From positions 62,001-126,000 of the forward strand of contig NZ_JACHHZ010000001.1 of the NCBI RefSeq assembly GCF_014202975.1: DNA of 64,000 nucleotides, written 5' to 3'. The DNA comes from Povalibacter uvarum. Lineage in GTDB: Bacteria; Pseudomonadota; Gammaproteobacteria; Steroidobacterales; Steroidobacteraceae. The notes under the pieces are model-generated. The model saw only the letters and a program-made list of their open reading frames with translations, searched no databases and was not told where the DNA came from. Of the stretch, positions 57,472 to 64,000 are shown piece by piece (the stretch's first letter is position 1; each line of letters opens with the position of its first letter). Position numbers and translations under genes: made by a program.

Positions 57472-57551
57472 CGCTGCCTGGGCCGGTGCGCAGGAGTAAG
57501 CTTCGTGCCGGGCGGTAATGGCGAGACGACATCAACAACGAGGATGACATC

Positions 57552-57809
57552 GTGGGGAAGCTGGCCAAGAAGCGGGTACGCATTACCAAGAAGATGACGC
57601 TCCTCGAGGAGCGGCGCCAGCAGGCAAGCGAACGCCGTCGCCTGGCGAAGCTGCGGGCCAAGGAGGCACGCAAGCTTCTCAAGGAAGCGAAGCGGGTGGC
57701 GAAGCGCGCGAAGGCCGAGTTGCGGGCGCTCAGCAAGAAGCTGACGAAGCTGCTCGCGAAATCGGAGCCGCCGAAGCGCCCGACGCGACCCCGGACCGTG
57801 GCTCGCTGA
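57552..57809 (+). CDS. small Lys/Arg-rich coiled-coil protein, 85 residues
   Basis: A GTG-started protein with about 45 percent Lys plus Arg (MGKLAKKRVRITKKMTLLEE, then RRLAKLRAKEARKLLKEAKR) and a continuous amphipathic helix in the middle, ending in PPKRPTRPRTVAR. It resembles histone-H1-like bacterial proteins in composition and could bind DNA or RNA. No conserved domain is recognised. The GTG start has only a weak AACGAGGATGA leader. High arginine and lysine bias can arise by chance in GC-rich DNA, but Lys codons (AAG) are unusually frequent, which favours a real gene. Confidence 0.6.
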   Translation: MGKLAKKRVRITKKMTLLEERRQQASERRRLAKLRAKEARKLLKEAKRVAKRAKAELRALSKKLTKLLAKSEPPKRPTRPRTVAR

Positions 57810-58030
57810 GTGCTGTTCAAACTTTGATCAATCCAACGTGCGCAGGCGAATCGACGCGAAACCGCGCATGTCAATGCCCCGTTGTCCGCAGCTTATCCAC
57901 AGTCTCTGTGGACATCCGCCTCAGTCACACGCGCGATTGCAGTTGTCGTTCAAGTTGGACACCAATTCGCAACGTCCCGGACCTAGTCTCGCCATGCCAC
58001 CCTAAAGAGAGAAATCGGGAGCAGGTGGGA

Positions 58031-58324
58031 ATGGCGGTGAGGCGATCATTGCTCAGCGGGCGCAGCCAGCTGAGACTCGCGGAATTGCATCGAGCGGTGG
58101 CGACGTCGCTGCAGACACTGAACCAGCATCACAGTCTGCTGGTCGGTGCGCTCATGAGCTGCGATGCCGCAACCCAGCAAGCGATGCGCGACGAGCATCG
58201 CCGTCACGTCGCCGTGGCCATCGACGCGCTCGCGAAGCTCGGCATCTTTCTCGATCACTGCCGGATCGACCTCGACGAAGCCGCGGATGATCCGTCGGCG
58301 AACGGAGCGCCGGCGATTTCTTAG
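58031..58324 (+). CDS. small hypothetical protein, 97 residues
   Basis: Begins MAVRRSLLSGRSQLRLAELH after AGGTGGGA. The product is helical, soluble, with two cysteines and several histidines (LNQHHSLLVGALMSC, DEHRRHVAV, LDHCRIDLDE). It is not recognised. A REP cluster starts right after its stop. Confidence 0.5.
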   Translation: MAVRRSLLSGRSQLRLAELHRAVATSLQTLNQHHSLLVGALMSCDAATQQAMRDEHRRHVAVAIDALAKLGIFLDHCRIDLDEAADDPSANGAPAIS

Positions 58325-58782
58325 CCGGCCAGCTACTAGCCGCCAGCCAGGTTTCCGACTCCGTCATTCCCGCGAACGCGGGAATCCATCTTTCCGGCAG
58401 ACCGCCAGATCAGTCGCCAGCCAGATTCCCGACTCTGTCATTCCCGCTAAGCGGGAATTCACCTTTCCGTGGCAGCACCGAGCTTCGGAGGACTCCCGCG
58501 TTCGCGGGAGTGACACAGTGCTCTCGGGCCAACGGCCACATTCTTCTTTCATCGCGCGCAATCATGACCGTCACGGGACGCATTGCAGCTGCGCGTCAGT
58601 AGGTACGCGCTCACAGTAAGACCTTGCGCTAACTCTCTGTCAGACAACGGCAGGACACAGCGTCGCGATATCGTGGCGCAACCGTACTGCAAGATTGCCG
58701 TAAAGATGTCAATGACGGTTCATGTCTGAATCACGGCCGACACGCACGATGCTGCCCAGCACCACAGGGGAGAGGCAGTTCG
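58325..58782. other. 458-base intergenic region with REP cluster
   Basis: The first 190 bases are REP repeats and a tandem duplication (separate entry). The remainder, up to the RBS of the next gene (GGGGAGAGG near 58767), has no gene; TGTCAATGACG near 58708 might be part of a promoter, but nothing is convincing. Confidence 0.5.
58341..58514. repeat. REP cluster with tandem duplication
   Basis: Three REP palindromes: GTCATTCCCGCG-AA-CGCGGGAATC (58363), GTCATTCCCGC-TAA-GCGGGAATTC (58437) and an inverted one, CTCCCGCG-TT-CGCGGGAGTGAC (ending 58514). The second and third face each other as a REPIN. The first two lie inside an imperfect direct repeat of about 60 bases starting CGCCAGCCAG at 58341 and 58415. 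They fall between a gene end and a gene start, as REPs usually do. Confidence 0.75.
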
Positions 58783-59556
58783 ATGCGCAGGTCCATCCGT
58801 CATCTCACGCACGTTGCGGCACTCGGCGTCATTTCGCTCGCGGCACAACAGTCTCAGGCGCAGTGCACGTTCGGCGCGTCCGGTGAACCGACGCTGCAGA
58901 ACAGTCTGACGACGTTGCTGGGTGGCGCTGCTCCGAACGCAGTTTCGAGCTGCGTCGATGAAGGTTCTGATGCCGCCTGGACCACCGTCGGCGCGACGGG
59001 CGGTGCCAGCATCCTCATCGAGCTCGCAGGGAATGCAGCGTCCAACGGCTTCGGCATCTACGACCTCGCCGATCCCACCCGCCGCTTGTCCGTGTTCGAA
59101 GGCAACGATGCGATCAGCAGCTACGCAACGATCCGGCTGGCGCCGCTCGCCGCGGGCGGCTGGCGCGTCAGCGTCCGCGAGATCAACAACACCGAAGATC
59201 CGATCGGGTGGACGCACATGACGCTCGCCACCTCGTCGTTCGGTTTCTATCTCAGCACGCTGGCGAACGGCACGTTCTACAGCGGGACTCAACTCAACGC
59301 AGATGGCGCCGATCACATGTACGCCTACGGCGGGTCCGGCGCGGAATTCCTTTCGGGTCCGCTGCAGGGCGAGGTGTTCGGTCTGCAGGACTACATTCTC
59401 GCGTGGGAAGACCTGCTCGGAGCAGGCGACCGCGACTATCAGGATTTTGTGGCTATCGTGCAGGACGTCACGCCGGTGCCACTGCCGACCGCAGTATGGT
59501 TGTTCGCATCTGGACTGATTGGACTCGCGGGCGTTGCCCGACGCGTACAGGAATAG
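58783..59556 (+). CDS. VPLPA-CTERM exported protein, cysteine-containing
   Basis: A 257-residue protein with a signal peptide (to SQAQC), a beta-rich body with DUF4114-like features (LQDYILAWEDLLGAGDRDYQ, DFVAIVQDV) and a CTERM tail VPLPTAVWLFASG followed by a hydrophobic run and ARRVQE. DUF4114-type domains often bind calcium and precede CTERM signals. It is presumably processed by an exosortase and linked with the EPS whose export genes lie 1.3 kb downstream. Confidence 0.82.
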   Translation: MRRSIRHLTHVAALGVISLAAQQSQAQCTFGASGEPTLQNSLTTLLGGAAPNAVSSCVDEGSDAAWTTVGATGGASILIELAGNAASNGFGIYDLADPTRRLSVFEGNDAISSYATIRLAPLAAGGWRVSVREINNTEDPIGWTHMTLATSSFGFYLSTLANGTFYSGTQLNADGADHMYAYGGSGAEFLSGPLQGEVFGLQDYILAWEDLLGAGDRDYQDFVAIVQDVTPVPLPTAVWLFASGLIGLAGVARRVQE

Positions 59557-59713
59557 AGCGCGAAAGACGAATTCTTGAATCGCAACGGATAGTTCGACCG
59601 GCCGCTGCAAATTGAATTGAAGCGGCCGCAAAAATCGAAATGCCCGGTTCACGGGAGAGCGGAGGCCGTCCAGGTCACTCCGCCGGGGGTGCTGGCGCGT
59701 CGCCGTAACCCAA

Positions 59714-59731
59714 TTGTCAAAGTCTTGTCAT
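59714..59731 (+). promoter_or_regulatory. PHO-box-like direct repeat upstream of RHH gene
   Basis: TTGTCAA-AGTC-TTGTCAT: two 7-base repeats with a 4-base spacer, the geometry of a PhoB box; each half matches CTGTCAT at five or six of seven positions. It is 83 bases before the RHH start and could bring the RHH, CTERM and EPS genes under phosphate control. No strong -10 follows. Confidence 0.5.
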
Positions 59732-59813
59732 TTGCTTCCCAGAGCATGCCGTCCGCGGGTCGCACGGCATCGCCGTCCCGATCAGAACTGATAACGACGA
59801 ATGGGAGGCTTCG

Positions 59814-60344
59814 ATGGATACGCGCAAGCAGGCTGTCTCTATCCGCATGAATGCAGCGGACATTCGCAACGTGAAGAAGCTTGCCCGACGCCTCGGCGTC
59901 CGCGACTCCGACATCATCCGCTTCGCCATCAAGGTCATGCTCGGGCGCCTCGCGCCGCTCTACGACCTGCAGGTGCGGGGCAAGAACCTGGTCCCGGTGT
60001 TCGTCGAATCCGGTACCGAGCTGTTTCGTCACTTCGAGCTGGACGCGATGCGGCTCGATTCGATCATCAACGAAGGCGCGGACGAACCGTACCGCGTCGA
60101 TCCTGACGATATTCAATTGATTGCGATGAGCGGCATCCAGCGCTCGTATGCCCGACTGCGTCTGTCGAGCATTCGCAAGAACGATCCTGAAAGCGTGTCC
60201 GTGCGGGCGGGCATCGCCGAGGAGGAAGAAGAGCTGGGCAACAGCCTGCGACGGTACCTGTACGAAAAGTACGTGTACCGCGCACCCAATCTGAGATCCG
60301 TCGATGAGCCACGCTCTTCCCTTGAAATGGAGTCCCAACCATGA
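59814..60344 (+). CDS. ribbon-helix-helix regulator-like protein
   Basis: The 176-residue product starts with a CopG/Arc-type ribbon-helix-helix: KQAVSIRMNAADIRNVKKLA, then RLGVRDSDIIRFAIKVML. The remaining 120 residues (LYDLQVRGKNLVPVFVESGT, FELDAMRLDSIINEGADEPY) are acidic and not recognised. GGGAGG precedes the ATG. It overlaps the next CTERM gene by four bases (ATGA), so it probably controls expression of that gene and the EPS genes beyond. Confidence 0.7.
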   Translation: MDTRKQAVSIRMNAADIRNVKKLARRLGVRDSDIIRFAIKVMLGRLAPLYDLQVRGKNLVPVFVESGTELFRHFELDAMRLDSIINEGADEPYRVDPDDIQLIAMSGIQRSYARLRLSSIRKNDPESVSVRAGIAEEEEELGNSLRRYLYEKYVYRAPNLRSVDEPRSSLEMESQP

Positions 60345-60874
60345 ACGTCAGTTTTCGCAGGCTCGCGGCTTCAGTCGCGTTGATGTTCGGTCTCGCGCTG
60401 TCGATCCAGGCGCGTGCCGATTTCGTTTCGTCGGGCACGTCGCCTTTTCAGGGCGCGCCGCTCACGGCGCTCATGCAGGGCAGCGGCAGCAGCTCGCTGA
60501 ACAACACGCAGCTCGTGTGGGGTTCGAGCTTGAGCGCGCACACGCTGACGGTCGATACCGCCGGCACGGTGAGTGTCCGCCTGAAGGATCTCGGCTGGCC
60601 CGAGTCGCTGCAGTCGCTTCAGCTGCTCGTGACCGATTTCAACGGGTTGTGGCAGACGTACGAGGGCAGTCAGTCGTTCAGCCTGTTCCTCGCGGGACCG
60701 ACGCGGCTGTTCACGGCGGTGTACGCACGTAGCGCCGACGGCACGATGGGTCTCTACAACCTCAACGCAAGCTTTGCCCCGGTTCCGCTGCCGGCTGCCG
60801 TGTGGCTGCTGCTGTCGGGCATGGGCGCGCTCGGCTTCTTCGGCCGGCGCAACCGGTTGGCACCTGCACAGTAA
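60341..60874 (+). CDS. short VPLPA-CTERM exported protein
   Basis: A 177-residue protein with a signal peptide (to QARA-DF), a small beta domain and the tail VPLPAAVWLLLSG, ending in GRRNRLAPAQ. It is the third VPLPA-CTERM protein in the window and sits between the RHH gene and the Wza-like gene, 26 bases before the latter, which ties the sorting signal to EPS export. Confidence 0.85.
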   Translation: MNVSFRRLAASVALMFGLALSIQARADFVSSGTSPFQGAPLTALMQGSGSSSLNNTQLVWGSSLSAHTLTVDTAGTVSVRLKDLGWPESLQSLQLLVTDFNGLWQTYEGSQSFSLFLAGPTRLFTAVYARSADGTMGLYNLNASFAPVPLPAAVWLLLSGMGALGFFGRRNRLAPAQ

Positions 60875-60900
60875 CTTCCAGGCAGTTCGAACAGCTCATC

Positions 60901-61488
60901 ATGAATGCCGCACGAAGCTTTCTTCCGTCCTGGTTAGCGATCACCGCGGCGTTCACGTTGGGAACCAGTTTCTTCTCGGGATCGAACGCGCACGCAGACG
61001 AAGCGGGCGCGTATCGATTGCAGCCGGGCGATATCCTGATCGTTTCGGTCTGGAAGGAAACGGATCTACAGAGCGAAGTGCTCGTACGCCCTGACGGCGG
61101 ACTGTCCTTTCCGCTCGTCGGAGATCTGGCAGCCGCCGGCAAGAGCGTCGAGCAGGTGCGCACGCAGTTGCAGGAACGCCTCGTCAAATACATTCCGGAT
61201 CCCGTCGTGACCGTTGCGGTGAAGCAGATCGGCGGCAATCGCGTCTACGTGCTCGGCAAGGTGAATCGGGCCGGGGAGTTCACGTTCAGTCAGCCCGTCG
61301 ACGTCATGCAGGCGCTCAGCCTCGCGGGCGGCGCAACGCCCTTCGCAGCGCTCGATGACATTCAGATCCTCAGGCGCGAGCAGGGCAAGCAGACGGCACT
61401 GCGCTTTCGCTATAGCGATGTCCAGGCCGGCCGGAAGCTCGAGCAGAACATCCTGCTGAAGAGCGGCGATACGGTCGTCGTTCCGTGA
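60901..61488 (+). CDS. Wza-like polysaccharide export protein (exosortase-type EPS locus)
   Basis: A 195-residue exported protein with a Poly_export domain (YRLQPGDILIVSVWKETDLQ, LVRPDGGLSFPLVGDLAAAG) and an SLBB domain (GNRVYVLGKVNRAGEFTFSQ), ending LKSGDTVVVP. It forms part of the outer membrane channel for EPS. It lacks the long C-terminal part of Wza, as in many exosortase-associated loci. The stop overlaps the next start (GTGA). Confidence 0.9.
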   Translation: MNAARSFLPSWLAITAAFTLGTSFFSGSNAHADEAGAYRLQPGDILIVSVWKETDLQSEVLVRPDGGLSFPLVGDLAAAGKSVEQVRTQLQERLVKYIPDPVVTVAVKQIGGNRVYVLGKVNRAGEFTFSQPVDVMQALSLAGGATPFAALDDIQILRREQGKQTALRFRYSDVQAGRKLEQNILLKSGDTVVVP

Positions 61489-62636
61489 ACACCGGGCTGC
61501 GCAGCCATGTCGCAGTCGCTTGCGCAGGGCTGCTTGCGGGCGGCGGTGCGCACGCAGCCGAATGGCTGATCAAGCCCGACGCGCACGTCGCTGCAGACTA
61601 CACCGACAATCCGCGCATGCTGTTCGAAAACTCCGGCAGCGATTCGGGTGCCGTCGCCGAGCTGCGGGCGGATATCGTGCGTCGAACGGACCGGACGACT
61701 TTCTCCGTTCAGCCGCGACTGCGCAGTTCGCGCTATCAAACCGAGGAATCGCTCAACAGCGACGATCAATATCTCGTCGCGCGCTTTGCCCATACGGCAG
61801 AGCGGTCGCGATGGGATGCGTCGCTGAACCTGACTCATGACTCGACGCTGACCAGTGAAATCGGCTCCACTGGCATCGTGCAGGCCAACCGGCGCCATGA
61901 GGGCGTCAGCGCCTCGGCCGGGCCGACGTGGATCATGAGCGAAAGAGTGCAGACCGGTGCTCAGCTCTACTGGCTCGGCAATCACTATGTCGACGCCGAC
62001 TTCACCGGGCTGGTGGACTACACATACAGCGCCATGTCGCTGTTCTCGCGGTTCAGCATGACCGAGCGCAGTTCGCTCACGGTGACAGCCCAGGGATCGG
62101 TGCTCGATGTCGATCATCAGACAGAATCCACGCGCGATGTGAGTCTGCGCACTGCCTGGAACTATCAGATCGATTCGCTCTGGAGCACGGAGCTGTCGGC
62201 CGGCCCGGCGCTGGTTCGCAACGTGTATGGCGACGATGTCGGTGGTGTCTTCTCGGTCGACATCTCGCGCCGCGACGAAACCTGGAATGTCTTCACGAGA
62301 GTGGGGCGGGACCTGACCCCCACCGGTCGTGGCGTGCTGACGCGGCGGGACCAGATCTCGTTCGGTACCGATCGTCGCCTGACCGAGCGGTTCAAAACGG
62401 GGCTGACGGCCAGCTGGATCCGCAACCAGGACCTGTTGCCGCAGCCGGGAACAGCTTTTTCTGAAGTGACATACGGCCGTCTTGATCTGCGGGCAGACTG
62501 GCGCCTGGCCCAGAGCTGGAGCGTGGCGTTGTCCCTGAGCGGATCGACCCAGGAATATGACACCCGCTCCGGGCGCGCCGAGAGTTACCGAGCATTGTTG
62601 AGTCTGGTATGGAACGGACAAGCACAGAATCCATAG
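61485..62636 (+). CDS. EPS-locus outer membrane beta-barrel protein
   Basis: The 383-residue protein has a signal peptide (to AHA-AEWLIKP) and many amphipathic strands (DAHVAADYTDNPRML, FSVQPRLRSSRYQ, RAESYRALLSLVW). Proteins of this type are regularly found after the Wza-like gene in PEP-CTERM/EPS loci and may be the outer membrane exit port. It starts with GTG overlapping the previous stop, and its end overlaps the Wzz-like start by 28 bases. Confidence 0.78.
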   Translation: MNTGLRSHVAVACAGLLAGGGAHAAEWLIKPDAHVAADYTDNPRMLFENSGSDSGAVAELRADIVRRTDRTTFSVQPRLRSSRYQTEESLNSDDQYLVARFAHTAERSRWDASLNLTHDSTLTSEIGSTGIVQANRRHEGVSASAGPTWIMSERVQTGAQLYWLGNHYVDADFTGLVDYTYSAMSLFSRFSMTERSSLTVTAQGSVLDVDHQTESTRDVSLRTAWNYQIDSLWSTELSAGPALVRNVYGDDVGGVFSVDISRRDETWNVFTRVGRDLTPTGRGVLTRRDQISFGTDRRLTERFKTGLTASWIRNQDLLPQPGTAFSEVTYGRLDLRADWRLAQSWSVALSLSGSTQEYDTRSGRAESYRALLSLVWNGQAQNP

Positions 62637-64000
62637 CTGCACCGCGTCCTCCTTCGCTGGCGGACCAGATCGCGGCGCTGCACCGGCGCCGCAAGCCCGC
62701 CATCATCGTCGCTGCGGCGGTGCTGGTGCTCGCGATTGCGGCGGCATTCCTGTGGCCGGCCATGTACCGCTCAACTGCGACGATCCTGATCGAGCAGCAG
62801 GAAGTGCCATCGGATCTGGTGCGCTCGATGGTGTCGAGCTATGCAGACCAGCGAATCCAGACGATCAGCCAGCGGGTCATGACGACCGAGAACCTGATGC
62901 GGATCATCGATCGCTACAACCTGTATCCGAGCGAGCGCGAGAGCGAACCGCGCGAAGTGCTGATGCAGCGCATGCGCGACGACATCCGCTTCTCGATGAT
63001 CAGCGCGGACGTGGTCGATCCTCGCCTGGGTCGCGCGACCAAGGCCACGATCGCTTTCTCCGTGAGCTTCGACAGCCGTTCTCCGATGCTCGCAGCGCGA
63101 GTCGCGAACGAGCTTACGACGCTGTATCTCAACGAGAATATCGAGAGTCGCAAGCAGCTTGCGGACGATACGGCCACCTTCCTGTCCGCCGAAGCGCAGC
63201 GTCTGAGCGAGCAGATCGGCGAAACAGAAAGCCGCGTGGCGGAGTTCAAGGAGAAGCACGTCGGCGCTTTGCCTGAGCGGATGGCGCTCAATCTGCAGTT
63301 CATCACGCGGGCCGAGGATGAACTGCGGGAGACGGAGACACGCATTCGCTCCCTCGATCAGCAGGTGCTCTATCTCGAAGCGCAGCTCGCTCAGCTGGAG
63401 CCGTCGTCACAGATGTTCTCGTCGACCGGCGAGCGCGTCCTTTCGCCGTCGGACCGCTTGAAGATCCTGCGTTCCGAGTACGCGCGCGCCAGCGCGGTCT
63501 ATTCGCCGGATCATCCCGACATCACTCGCATGAAGCGTGAGATCGAAGGTCTCGAGCGCGAGGTCGGCAAGGTTCAGGATGGCAACGAACTGGCACGCCA
63601 GCTGGAGGACACGAAAGGCCAGCTCGCGCAGGCTCGCGAGCGATACGCGCCGGATCATCCCGACGTGCAACAGCTGCAGCGGCTTGTGGATTCCATCGAA
63701 GCGGCCATGCGCGCTGCGCCTCTGACGACGACCGCAGTGACGGACAAGCCGGACAATCCCGCCTACATTCAGGTGAGCGCCCAGCATCAGGCGTCGCTGG
63801 CTGAGCGCGAATCGTTGCGCGGCAAGGCGCGGGCGATCCGACAGCGGGTCACCGAGCTGGAAGGTCAGTTGGCCCAGTCGCCGCAAGTCGAGCGTGAGTA
63901 CGGGGCGATGCTGCGCGACCTCGAGAATGCGCAGCTCAAGTATCGCGAAGTGCGGCAGAAGCAGATGGAAGCGACGCTCGCCAAGAACCTGGAAGTCGAG
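62609..64000 (+). CDS. Wzz/chain-length-determinant protein, 3' end outside window
   Basis: The frame is open to the window end (464 codons visible). MERTSTESIAAPRPPSLADQ is followed by a membrane helix (PAIIVAAAVLVLAIAAAFLW), a Wzz domain (MYRSTATILIEQQEVPSDLV) and long coiled coils with two related segments, YSPDHPDITRMKREIEGLE and YAPDHPDVQQLQRLVDSIE, typical of EpsF/GumC-like proteins. It sets EPS chain length together with the Wza-like protein. A second membrane helix should lie beyond the window. Confidence 0.9.
   Translation, partial: MERTSTESIAAPRPPSLADQIAALHRRRKPAIIVAAAVLVLAIAAAFLWPAMYRSTATILIEQQEVPSDLVRSMVSSYADQRIQTISQRVMTTENLMRIIDRYNLYPSERESEPREVLMQRMRDDIRFSMISADVVDPRLGRATKATIAFSVSFDSRSPMLAARVANELTTLYLNENIESRKQLADDTATFLSAEAQRLSEQIGETESRVAEFKEKHVGALPERMALNLQFITRAEDELRETETRIRSLDQQVLYLEAQLAQLEPSSQMFSSTGERVLSPSDRLKILRSEYARASAVYSPDHPDITRMKREIEGLEREVGKVQDGNELARQLEDTKGQLAQARERYAPDHPDVQQLQRLVDSIEAAMRAAPLTTTAVTDKPDNPAYIQVSAQHQASLAERESLRGKARAIRQRVTELEGQLAQSPQVEREYGAMLRDLENAQLKYREVRQKQMEATLAKNLEVE

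Noticed and set aside
57893-57901. TTATCCACA, a perfect DnaA box; a near match at about 25454
   Set aside because: Single sites without clustering, AT-rich DNA or dnaA/dnaN genes do not make an origin.
58341-58514. Repeat cluster as a CRISPR array
   Set aside because: Units are palindromic, differ in orientation, spacers are partly duplicated, and no cas gene is near. They are REP elements.

Overview
The window is about 64 kb of GC-rich, gene-dense proteobacterial DNA. TonB-dependent receptors, an ExbB-ExbD-TonB set, a two-partner secretion pair, VPLPA-CTERM (exosortase-type) exported proteins with an EPS export operon, and a lasso-peptide locus of the isopeptidase/TonB-receptor type together suggest a gammaproteobacterium of the Steroidobacter/Xanthomonadales kind. 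That placement is inference. No rRNA, tRNA, CRISPR array or phage was seen.

Layout. 1-8 kb: end of a DUF1080 protein, a REPIN-like repeat, a phosphotransferase-fold kinase overlapping an enolase paralogue with changed active-site residues, an MHYT hybrid histidine kinase, a DUF2306 protein, a MipA-like barrel and a membrane-anchored LuxR-type regulator. 8-18.4 kb: a glycoside-use locus, with a twice-frameshifted GH20 gene divergent from TonB receptor, GH1, TetR, GH3 and carboxylesterase; two matching palindromes in the divergent promoter are the likely TetR operators. 18.5-20.2 kb: a diguanylate cyclase and an odd FecI/FecR-like protein.

20.4-32 kb is the most interesting part: a lasso-peptide system. 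TonB receptor and isopeptidase genes run right. Converging on them from the other strand are a 37-residue precursor (too short for ordinary gene calling), a fused RRE-protease and a cyclase, with a strong hairpin between precursor and protease genes. Upstream on the same strand lie luxR, luxI, a PhyH-type dioxygenase overlapping luxI, and a REP-associated tyrosine transposase (RAYT). REP/REPIN palindromes that this RAYT may have spread occur at five places in the window.

32-48 kb: a VPLPA-CTERM protein, a PstS-like exported protein, and a TpsB/TpsA pair whose 3398-residue TpsA has only six cysteines, in three close pairs, and overlaps a DsbC-like isomerase gene. 48-57.5 kb: a Pho-type promoter before an operon for a DUF2341-LamG-ExbB fusion, ExbD, TonB, a porin and a coiled-coil protein, then an arginase-fold protein, PhoD phosphatase and a CorA-like transporter. 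57.5-64 kb: small proteins, a REP cluster, two more VPLPA-CTERM proteins, a ribbon-helix-helix protein behind a second Pho-box-like site, and the start of an EPS export operon (Wza-like, beta-barrel, Wzz-like, cut by the window end).
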